A stretch of DNA of 5,565 nt, from assembly GCA_012270135.1 (NCBI GenBank), contig JAAXIW010000233.1, forward strand, positions 770 to 6,334, in the 5' to 3' direction. Source of the DNA: Brevundimonas sp. GTDB taxonomy: Bacteria > Pseudomonadota > Alphaproteobacteria > Caulobacterales > Caulobacteraceae. The notes under the pieces were generated by a model. It was not told the origin of the DNA, ran no database searches, and worked only from the letters and a program-made list of their open reading frames with translations. Shown one piece after another: positions 1 through 5,565 of the stretch (positions are counted from its first letter, which is position 1; each line of letters starts with the position of its first letter). The position numbers and the translations under genes were made by a program.

Positions 1-1
1 C

Positions 2-7
2 AAGTAG
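2..7 (+). other. possible last codon and stop of an upstream gene
   Basis: AAG followed by TAG at 5-7 could be a terminal lysine and stop of a + strand gene that begins outside the window. In many alphaproteobacteria malate dehydrogenase (mdh) precedes sucC and often ends in lysine, so mdh is a natural guess. Two codons cannot establish identity or even that this is coding. The terminator-like hairpin just downstream fits a gene ending here. Confidence 0.2.
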
Positions 8-15
8 CCCGTCGA

Positions 16-35
16 CGCCCGGCCACGGCCGGGCG
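16..35. repeat. perfect 9-bp GC-rich inverted repeat
   Basis: CGCCCGGCC (16-24) and GGCCGGGCG (27-35) are exact reverse complements separated by AC. The transcript could form a very stable hairpin just after the possible upstream stop codon. No run of T follows, so it is not a classical intrinsic terminator. It may protect the 3' end of the upstream message or act together with the hairpin at 49-80. Confidence 0.45.
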
Positions 36-48
36 GGCCAGAACGCAC

Positions 49-80
49 AACGCCCTCCGCCCCGCCGGCGGGGGGCGTTT
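49..80 (+). terminator. putative Rho-independent terminator upstream of sucC
   Basis: The left arm at 49-61 pairs with the right arm at 67-79 around a 5-nt CCGCC loop. The 13-bp stem is perfect except for one G-U wobble (T at 56 against G at 72), and it is followed by only three T (78-80). The stem is strong and the T-tract weak, as is common in high-GC genomes. It lies between the possible upstream stop and the candidate sucC promoter, so it probably separates the sucC unit from the preceding transcript. Confidence 0.6.
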
Positions 81-103
81 CGCCGTCCGGCGCGCGCCAG
101 CGG

Positions 104-133
104 TTGCACCTGCGAAGGCCGGGGTCCTATAAG
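104..133 (+). promoter_or_regulatory. putative sigma70-type promoter for sucC
   Basis: TTGCAC at 104-109 and TATAAG at 128-133 are separated by 18 bp. The -10 context CCTATAAG resembles the Caulobacter housekeeping -10 consensus GCTANAWC. The predicted start is near 140, giving a leader of about 23 nt. The promoter lies downstream of the hairpin at 49-80, consistent with independent transcription of sucC. A GACTC site at 139-143, the target of the CcrM methyltransferase in alphaproteobacteria, overlaps the predicted start point. Promoter strength and start site are inferred only. Confidence 0.5.
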
Positions 134-162
134 CGCCCGACTCTTCCCCCAAGGCGGCATCC

Positions 163-1353
163 ATGAACATTCACGAGTATCAGGCCAAGCAGGTCCTGAA
201 GGGCTTCGGCGCCCCGGTCGCGGCCGGCGTGGCCATCACCTCGGCCGACGAGGCCGAAGCGGCGGCGAAGCAACTGCCCGGACCCCTGTATGTCGTGAAG
301 TCGCAGATCCACGCCGGCGGGCGCGGCAAGGGCAGGTTCAAGGAGCTGCCGGCCGACGCCAAGGGCGGCGTGCGTCTGGCCCGCTCGATCGATGAGGTCG
401 TCGCCAACGCCCGCGAGATGCTGGGCAATACGCTGGTGACGGCCCAGACCGGCGACGCCGGCAAGCAGGTCAACCGCCTCTACATCGAGGACGGCGCCGA
501 CATCGAGCGCGAGCTGTACTGTTCGCTGCTGGTCGACCGCCAGTTCGGCCGTATCGCCTTCGTCGTCTCGACCGAGGGCGGCATGGACATCGAGGCCGTC
601 GCCCACGACACGCCCGAGAAGATTCAAACCATCGTCATCGACCCGGAAGCGGGCGTCACCGAGGCGGATGTGGCCACGCTGAACGCGGCGCTGAAGCTGG
701 ACGGCGCGGCCGCCGAGGACGGCAAGACCCTGTTCCCCATCCTCTACAAGGCCTTCCTCGACACCGACATGTCGATGCTGGAGATCAACCCGCTGATCGT
801 CATGGAAAACGGCCGCCTGCGCGTGCTGGACGCCAAGGTCAGCTTCGACGGCAACGCCCTGTTCCGCCACCCGGACATCCTCGCCCTGCGCGACGAGACC
901 GAGGAGGACCCCAAGGAGATCGAGGCCTCGAAATGGGACCTCGCCTATGTGGCGCTGGACGGCAACATCGGCTGCATGGTCAATGGTGCCGGTCTGGCCA
1001 TGGCCACAATGGACATCATCAAACTGTACGGGAAAGAGCCCGCCAACTTCTGCGACGTCGGCGGCGGCGCCTCCAAGGAAAAGGTCGCGGCGGCCTTCAA
1101 GATCATCACCGCCGACCCGCGCGTCGAGGGCATTCTGGTCAACATCTTCGGCGGCATCATGCGCTGTGACGTGATCGCCGAGGGCGTGGTCGCGGCCGTC
1201 AAGGAAGTGGGCCTCAAGGTGCCGCTGGTTGTCCGCCTCGAAGGCACCAATGTCGACGAAGGCAAGCGGATCCTGAACGAATCGGGTCTCGCCATCACCG
1301 CCGCCGATGACCTCGACGACGCCGCCCGGAAGATCGTCAAGGCGGTGGGGTGA
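163..1353 (+). CDS. sucC: succinate-CoA ligase (ADP/GDP-forming) subunit beta
   Basis: SucC is the nucleotide-binding beta subunit of succinyl-CoA synthetase. With SucD it converts succinyl-CoA, phosphate and NDP to succinate, CoA and NTP in the cytoplasmic TCA cycle. The 396-residue length is normal (E. coli 388). The protein opens with MNIHEYQAK, the family start. An N-terminal ATP-grasp domain (about 1-240) contains K46 in KSQIHAGGRGKG. E207 and N209 of EINPL and D223 of LDAK match the Mg-binding residues of the E. coli enzyme (E197, N199, D213) with a constant offset of ten. The C-terminal flavodoxin-like ligase domain has VNGAGLAM (273-280), a GGGAS loop and NIFGGIMRCD (327-336). The start is supported by AAGGCGG at 151-157, five bases before the ATG. 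Its stop overlaps the next start by one base. ATP versus GTP preference cannot be read from the sequence. Confidence 0.98.
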   Translation: MNIHEYQAKQVLKGFGAPVAAGVAITSADEAEAAAKQLPGPLYVVKSQIHAGGRGKGRFKELPADAKGGVRLARSIDEVVANAREMLGNTLVTAQTGDAGKQVNRLYIEDGADIERELYCSLLVDRQFGRIAFVVSTEGGMDIEAVAHDTPEKIQTIVIDPEAGVTEADVATLNAALKLDGAAAEDGKTLFPILYKAFLDTDMSMLEINPLIVMENGRLRVLDAKVSFDGNALFRHPDILALRDETEEDPKEIEASKWDLAYVALDGNIGCMVNGAGLAMATMDIIKLYGKEPANFCDVGGGASKEKVAAAFKIITADPRVEGILVNIFGGIMRCDVIAEGVVAAVKEVGLKVPLVVRLEGTNVDEGKRILNESGLAITAADDLDDAARKIVKAVG

Positions 1354-1868
1354 TGTTGGCGGCGCTCGCATTGGCAGCTGTCGTTGTTACGGCGGAGCCG
1401 CGATCGGCGGATACCGTCACCCCGGCAGTCGCTGCGTTCAGCACAGCTTGCCTCGACGTCCGAGGTGATCGCACGGCCTTTGAGGCTGTGGCCGATGCGC
1501 AGGGTTGGAGTCAGGTCGAAGCGGCGCCGCGAAATAACGACTGGATCGTCAGCTATCGGTCTGCCGGTCTGATCATTCGGCTGTCCCAGTATCAGATTGC
1601 GACGGCCGGGGGGGAGGCGGTCCCGGGTCGGATCTGCGCGGTCGACCGGATCGAGGCGGGCCCCGACTGGGAGCAACAGGTTTCCGCTCTCAAGGTGGAC
1701 GGCCGGATTCTAGGAAAATCGACACTGCCTGATCCCGACATCTACCAGATTCCGCCGGGCATGGAGGTCAGGGTCTGGGACCTTTCCGATGGAAGTCGCA
1801 TCCACGCCTCCTTTATTCCAGCCCGATCCTATCTCGAGCTTTCGATCAATTATCCGACAGGTACCTGA
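1353..1868 (+). CDS. hypothetical exported protein, two-cysteine, paralog of the next gene
   Basis: I do not recognise this family. The chosen ATG at 1353 overlaps the sucC stop as TGATG, giving 171 residues; a GTG at 1350 would add one. The GGTGGGG stretch at 1344-1350 inside sucC is the only plausible ribosome site, so translation is probably coupled to sucC. Residues 1-14 are hydrophobic and end in VTA, suggesting a Sec signal peptide cleaved before EPRS, although the N-terminus has no Lys or Arg, which weakens that call. The predicted mature part has exactly two cysteines, C33 and C95, which could form a disulfide in the periplasm. The segment AFSTACLDV, then GW at 51-52, then ICAV at 94-97 parallels the downstream gene. 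G+C is about 62% by hand count over 1381-1860 and about 55% over 1681-1860, lower than the flanking suc genes. The gene lacks recognisable catalytic motifs. Confidence 0.75.
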   Translation: MLAALALAAVVVTAEPRSADTVTPAVAAFSTACLDVRGDRTAFEAVADAQGWSQVEAAPRNNDWIVSYRSAGLIIRLSQYQIATAGGEAVPGRICAVDRIEAGPDWEQQVSALKVDGRILGKSTLPDPDIYQIPPGMEVRVWDLSDGSRIHASFIPARSYLELSINYPTGT

Positions 1869-1871
1869 CTC

Positions 1872-2468
1872 ATGAAGTTGCTCAAGACCCTCGCTGCCAC
1901 CGCTGTGGCCCTCGCCCTTGTCCCCGCCGTCGCCAAGGCCCAGGCGGTGGATCCGCAGCTGGCCCTGTTCCAGTCGACCTGTGTCGAGACCGACGGCAAG
2001 GCGTCGGCAGCCATGGCCAAGCTGGACGCCGCCGGCTGGGACGTGCTGCCGCCCGAGATGATGGGTGCCGACGCCCCCTTCGATAACATGCAGGCCCGCA
2101 TGCAGTTTGGGGATGAAGGCATCCAGATTGCCATGACCGGCGACATGACCGACGGCCTCGGCACCCTCACCGACGGCGGTGAACTGTATCTGGCCGTGTG
2201 CGCCGTCGGCGTGATGCCCGGCGACTATGCGGCCATCGACGGGGCCGTCGCCGACTGGCTGGACATGACGCCGAACGCCGAGATGAGCAATGCCGAGCTT
2301 CGCGGCTATCCCTATACGATCGAGAATGGTCGCAAGGTCGCCATCGCGCCGGACCTGGGCGAAGATGCCCTGCTCGAACTGGCGGCGGGCGATGACATGC
2401 GGATCGTCATGACCGGCGATTCCGAGGGCGTCATCATGATCATGTATATGCGGCCCCAGCCCCGCTAG
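1872..2468 (+). CDS. hypothetical exported protein, two-cysteine, between sucC and sucD
   Basis: This 198-residue protein is of unrecognised family. It starts with a convincing Sec signal peptide: MKLLK, a hydrophobic core to about residue 20, and a likely cut after AKA (residues 21-23). The mature protein is acidic, rich in Met and Asp, and has just two cysteines, C37 in FQSTCVET and C110 in YLAVCAV. C37 lies 19 residues before W56 of the GW pair, the same spacing as C33 to W52 in the preceding protein, so the two are probably diverged tandem paralogs. The ATG lies three bases after the previous stop, with only a weak ribosome site (ACAGG near 1857-1861), which suggests coupled translation. 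The product is probably periplasmic. A direct role with the cytoplasmic succinyl-CoA synthetase is therefore unlikely on localisation grounds, despite the operon position. Coding is supported by the codon bias and by homology to its neighbour. Confidence 0.8.
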   Translation: MKLLKTLAATAVALALVPAVAKAQAVDPQLALFQSTCVETDGKASAAMAKLDAAGWDVLPPEMMGADAPFDNMQARMQFGDEGIQIAMTGDMTDGLGTLTDGGELYLAVCAVGVMPGDYAAIDGAVADWLDMTPNAEMSNAELRGYPYTIENGRKVAIAPDLGEDALLELAAGDDMRIVMTGDSEGVIMIMYMRPQPR

Positions 2469-2502
2469 ACGCGCGCGACCTTCCTCCCCCCAACCCTTGC
2501 TC

Positions 2503-2515
2503 GCCGCCTCGCGGC
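2503..2515 (+). other. small hairpin in the spacer before sucD
   Basis: GCCGC (2503-2507) pairs with GCGGC (2511-2515) around a CTC loop in the 66-nt spacer upstream of sucD. No T-run follows, so it is not an intrinsic terminator. It could be an mRNA processing or stability element, or chance in GC-rich DNA. The rest of the spacer is pyrimidine-rich (2479-2500) with no convincing promoter. Confidence 0.2.
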
Positions 2516-2534
2516 CACTGAAACCAGGTCCTCC

Positions 2535-3437
<903 letters not shown>

Positions 3438-3447
3438 TCCTTCGGCC

Positions 3448-3475
3448 TTGCGCCAGGGACCATCGAGCGTATTCT
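3448..3475 (+). promoter_or_regulatory. weak candidate promoter for the YCII gene
   Basis: TTGCGC (3448-3453) and TATTCT (3470-3475) are spaced by 16 bp; an overlapping TTCTAAAG at 3472-3479 could also serve as a -10 of the GCTANAWC type. The site lies between sucD and the YCII-domain gene. Matches are modest, and read-through from sucD across the 79-nt gap is equally likely. Confidence 0.25.
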
Positions 3476-3501
3476 AAAGCAACGGAGTTGCTCTCCGAGC
3501 G

Positions 3502-3507
3502 AAGGAG
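3502..3507 (+). promoter_or_regulatory. strong Shine-Dalgarno deciding the YCII gene start
   Basis: AAGGAG lies nine bases before the ATG at 3517 and is the best ribosome binding site in the window. It fixes the start of the YCII-domain protein and argues against the overlapping GTG at 3507 in another frame. CTCC at 3493-3496 could pair either with GGAG at 3484-3487 or with GGAG of this site. Confidence 0.75.
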
Positions 3508-3516
3508 TGACGATCG

Positions 3517-3942
3517 ATGCTTGCACCATCCGCCCTTCTGATCGCCCTCGGGTGCGCCCTGCCGGGCCCGTCCGGGGCGACTGCCGCCGAACCGGTCGTG
3601 CAGGCGGCGCCCGCGCCGGTCCCTGTGCTCTATGTCATCCACTACCGCCCTGGTCCGGCCTGGAAGGCCGGCCGGCCCCTGGCCGAGCAGGGGCTGGAGC
3701 GCCACGGCGCCTATATGCGCGACCTGGCCGTGCGAGGCGAGCTGCTGGCGGCCGGGCCGCTTTCCACGACCGAAGGCGGTCTCGTCATCCTTCGGGTGGA
3801 AAGCCTCGAGGCTGCGACGGCGCGTATGCAGGCCGATCCCGCTGTCGGCGCGGGACAGTTCATCGGTGAGGTCAGCGTCTGGCGTCCCGGCATCGACCCG
3901 GCCGGCCGCTTCGCCGCCGCCACCGCGGACCCGGGCGAATAG
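3517..3942 (+). CDS. exported YCII-domain (YciI-like) protein
   Basis: This 141-residue protein has a hydrophobic N-terminus (1-18) ending near ATA at 21-23, a probable signal peptide, although no basic residue precedes the hydrophobic core. C13 follows LG but the lipobox is poor (Ala at -3), so a lipoprotein is less likely. Residues 36-124 match the YCII ferredoxin-like alpha/beta fold: VLYVIHYRPG, then ERHGAYMRDLAVRGELLAAGPL, then GGLVILRVESLEAA, DPAV and a closing EVSVWRP. H63 and D107 match the His and Asp conserved in YciI proteins, where they are proposed to form an active site. Most members are cytoplasmic and of unknown reaction; a dehydrochlorinase relative (TftG) is known. A short Ala/Pro linker (24-35) joins signal and domain. 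It sits in the sucCD-sucA interval, 79 nt after sucD, and may belong to that transcript or have its own promoter. Its substrate cannot be inferred. Confidence 0.85.
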   Translation: MLAPSALLIALGCALPGPSGATAAEPVVQAAPAPVPVLYVIHYRPGPAWKAGRPLAEQGLERHGAYMRDLAVRGELLAAGPLSTTEGGLVILRVESLEAATARMQADPAVGAGQFIGEVSVWRPGIDPAGRFAAATADPGE

Positions 3943-3988
3943 GCGATCCGCGCCGCCCTATGTCCCACAGGCGTGGCATCGGTCGGTC

Positions 3989-4018
3989 GAATTTCTCCGG
4001 ATTTCAGCGAATTTCCGC
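3989..4018. repeat. three imperfect 10-bp direct repeats upstream of sucA
   Basis: GAATTTCTCC (3989-3998), GGATTTCAGC (3999-4008) and GAATTTCCGC (4009-4018) form a head-to-tail array with consensus GRATTTCNSC; a degenerate fourth unit, CCTTTCGCCC, follows at 4019-4028. The period is about one helical turn, so the repeats present the same face of DNA, as in many activator or repressor sites. The array is relatively AT-rich and ends about 20 bp upstream of the candidate sucA -35. Which factor, if any, binds is unknown. Confidence 0.5.
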
Positions 4019-4038
4019 CCTTTCGCCCCCATTCGGTC

Positions 4039-4067
4039 ATGACCCATAAGGAAACAGCGCCTATATC
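4039..4067 (+). promoter_or_regulatory. putative promoter for sucA
   Basis: ATGACC (4039-4044, four of six matches to TTGACA) and TATATC (4062-4067, in the context CCTATATC) are spaced by 17 bp. Transcription would start near 4074, leaving a leader of about 50 nt before the sucA ATG. The -10 context resembles that proposed for sucC and the Caulobacter GCTANAWC consensus. An internal promoter would let sucA and downstream genes be expressed apart from sucCD. Confidence 0.45.
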
Positions 4068-4082
4068 AGCGGCGCCGGCTCC

Positions 4083-4100
4083 GCGCGGACGTGCGCGGAC
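4083..4100. repeat. 8-bp direct repeat in the sucA leader
   Basis: GCGCGGAC occurs at 4083-4090 and again at 4093-4100, a 10-bp period. It lies in the predicted untranslated leader, about 25 nt before the sucA start. It could be a protein or RNA-binding site, but short repeats of G and C are easily met by chance in this composition. Confidence 0.3.
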
Positions 4101-4125
4101 CGCCCAAGGGACGTGACGAGAAACA

Positions 4126-5565
4126 ATGGCGGACGATGCCGGTCGGCTGAATCAGGTCTTTGCCGAGACCAGCTTCCTGTATGGCTCCAACGCCTCGTTC
4201 ATCGAGGACCTGCACGAGAAATGGGCCGCCGATCCGGCGTCGGTTTCCGGCGAATGGCGCGCCTTCTTCGACCAGCTGCGCGACAACGCCGAGACGGTGA
4301 AGGCCGCCGGCGGCGCCGGCTCCTGGGGGCGCTCGCGCGTCTCGGATCCGACCGAGGAGGCCGCCGTGTTCGACGGCCGCTGGCCCGCTCCGAAAGCCGA
4401 TCCGAAGAGGGCGAAGGCCGACGCCGCGCCGTCCGCCGGCGTCGCGGCCGAGGACATCCGCGCCGCCGCCCACGATTCGATCCGCGCCCTGATGCTGATC
4501 CGCAGCTATCGCGTGCGCGGCCACCTGCAGGCGACGCTGGATCCGCTGGGCATCGAGCAGCCGACCGAGAACCCCGAGCTGACCCCGGAGTTTTATGGCT
4601 TCAGCGAGGCCGACCTCGACCGGCCGATCTTCCTCGACGGCGTGCTCGGGCTGGAGACCGGGACGATCCGCGAGGTGCTGGCCCTGCTCAAGCGCACCTA
4701 CTGCGGCAATATCGGCATCCAGTTCATGCACATCGCCGAGCCGGAAGAGAAATCCTGGCTGCCGGCGCGCTTCGAGGGCTCGGACAAGTTCGAGCAGAAC
4801 GCCTTCACCAGGGAAGGCAAGCTGGCCATCCTCAACAAGCTGATCGAGGCCGAGGGCTTCGAACGCTTCCTGCACAAGCGCTTTCCGGGCACCAAGCGGT
4901 TCGGCCTGGACGGCGGCGAGGCCATGGTCCCGGCGCTGGAGCAGATCATCAAGCGCGGCGGGGCCCTGGGGGTCGACGAGATCGTGCTGGGCATGGCCCA
5001 CCGCGGGCGGCTGAACACCCTGGCGGCGGTGATGGGCAAGCCCTACCGCGCCATCTTCCACGAGTTTCAGGGCGGCTCGACCGTGCCCTCGGACATCGAG
5101 GGTTCGGGCGACGTCAAATACCACATGGGCGCCAGTTCGGACCGCGAGTTCGACGGCAACCGGGTCCACCTGTCGCTGACGGCCAACCCGTCCCACCTCG
5201 AGATCGTCAACCCGGTGGTGCTGGGCAAGGCGCGCGCGAAACAGGCCTTCGACATCCGCGCCGCCAACGCCGGCCAGCCGAACGAAAAATGGGCCCTGGA
5301 CCGCTCCAAGGTCGCCCCGCTGCTGATCCACGGCGACGCCGCCTTCGCCGGCCAGGGCGTGGTCGCCGAATGCTTCGCCCTGATGGGGCTGAAGGGCTAC
5401 CGCACCGGCGGCACCATCCATTTCGTGGTCAACAACCAGATCGGCTTCACCACCAGCCCGCGCAACAGCCGGTCCAGCCCCTATCCGTCCGACGTGGCCC
5501 TGATGGTCCAGGCGCCGATCGTCCACGTCAACGGCGACGACCCGGAAGCGGGCGTCATCGCCGCC
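4126..5565 (+). CDS. sucA: 2-oxoglutarate dehydrogenase E1 component, N-terminal half (cut by window edge)
   Basis: SucA is the thiamine-diphosphate-dependent E1 of the 2-oxoglutarate dehydrogenase complex. It decarboxylates 2-oxoglutarate and passes the succinyl group to the lipoyl arm of E2 (SucB). The frame is open for 480 codons with no stop and continues past the right edge; the family is about 930-1000 residues. The N-terminal E2-binding segment has YGSNASFIEDLHEKW (19-33) and SVSGEWRAFF, followed by an Ala/Lys/Pro-rich linker (about 60-110) and the catalytic domain. H292 in GMAHRGRLN and H333 in KYHMG correspond to catalytic His260 and His298 of E. coli. NPSHLEIVNPVV follows. The diphosphate-binding motif runs from G403-D404 (GDAAFAGQG) to N436-N437 (VVNNQIGFTT). 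The start at ATG 4126 gives the expected N-terminus, but its ribosome site (around ACGAGAAA) is weak. The gene probably continues into sucB and lpd, as in related operons (inference). Confidence 0.98.
   Translation, partial: MADDAGRLNQVFAETSFLYGSNASFIEDLHEKWAADPASVSGEWRAFFDQLRDNAETVKAAGGAGSWGRSRVSDPTEEAAVFDGRWPAPKADPKRAKADAAPSAGVAAEDIRAAAHDSIRALMLIRSYRVRGHLQATLDPLGIEQPTENPELTPEFYGFSEADLDRPIFLDGVLGLETGTIREVLALLKRTYCGNIGIQFMHIAEPEEKSWLPARFEGSDKFEQNAFTREGKLAILNKLIEAEGFERFLHKRFPGTKRFGLDGGEAMVPALEQIIKRGGALGVDEIVLGMAHRGRLNTLAAVMGKPYRAIFHEFQGGSTVPSDIEGSGDVKYHMGASSDREFDGNRVHLSLTANPSHLEIVNPVVLGKARAKQAFDIRAANAGQPNEKWALDRSKVAPLLIHGDAAFAGQGVVAECFALMGLKGYRTGGTIHFVVNNQIGFTTSPRNSRSSPYPSDVALMVQAPIVHVNGDDPEAGVIAA

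Noticed and set aside
127..1371. Long open frame on the minus strand opposite sucC (414 codons)
   Set aside because: It is antisense to an unmistakable sucC. High third-position G+C keeps the opposite frame open, and the translation is low-complexity (rich in Asp, Gly, Val, Leu, Arg) with no family resemblance.
2469..2534. Separate promoter for sucD in the 66-nt spacer
   Set aside because: A TTGCTC at 2498-2503 has no acceptable -10 partner at the right distance before the sucD start.
3507..3869. Overlapping + strand frame starting at GTG 3507
   Set aside because: Its start lies within the Shine-Dalgarno of the YCII gene, and its product is Arg/Gly-rich with no recognisable domain. The YCII frame has clear homology features.
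3924..3952. Possible terminator at the end of the YCII gene (CGCGGA pairing with TCCGCG)
   Set aside because: The 6-bp stem has a 17-nt loop, spans the stop codon and is not followed by T residues; it is too weak to call.
4066..5526. Long minus-strand open frame (486 codons) opposite sucA
   Set aside because: The + strand frame encodes a clear SucA with catalytic motifs. The antisense translation is compositional shadow.

Overview
The window is high-GC DNA (roughly two thirds G+C in the lines I counted by hand) that reads almost entirely on the + strand. It carries part of a TCA-cycle operon: sucC (succinyl-CoA synthetase beta), sucD (succinyl-CoA synthetase alpha) and the first half of sucA (2-oxoglutarate dehydrogenase E1). 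The protein sequences, the sucC-sucD-sucA order and the candidate -10 boxes (CCTATAAG, CCTATATC, close to the Caulobacter housekeeping consensus) point to an alphaproteobacterium. Caulobacterales such as Brevundimonas or Caulobacter are my best guess. That assignment is inference; no marker gene is present.

Layout. Positions 1-162 are non-coding: possibly the last codons of an upstream gene, a GC-rich inverted repeat, a terminator-like hairpin (49-80) and a sigma70-type promoter (104-133) reading into sucC at 163-1353. Two small predicted exported proteins follow, at 1353-1868 and 1872-2468. They are tightly coupled to sucC (a TGATG overlap, then a 3-nt gap) and lie between sucC and sucD (2535-3437). 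Next is a small exported YCII-domain protein (3517-3942) with a strong Shine-Dalgarno. A 183-nt intergenic region follows with a possible promoter and two short repeat arrays, and sucA starts at 4126 and runs off the right edge.

How the genes fit together. SucA, as part of the 2-oxoglutarate dehydrogenase complex, supplies succinyl-CoA. SucC and SucD together convert succinyl-CoA to succinate with formation of a nucleoside triphosphate. The three small proteins are not known TCA enzymes. All three have hydrophobic N-termini that suggest export from the cytoplasm, so their place in a cytoplasmic enzyme operon is the main oddity.

The most interesting observation is that the two genes separating sucC from sucD appear to be diverged tandem paralogs. 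Each has exactly two cysteines, the same 19-residue Cys-to-Trp spacing and a matching CAV motif around the second cysteine. I do not recognise the family. I saw no mobile element, CRISPR array, phage gene or RNA gene, and nothing here that I would call a new defence or mobile system.
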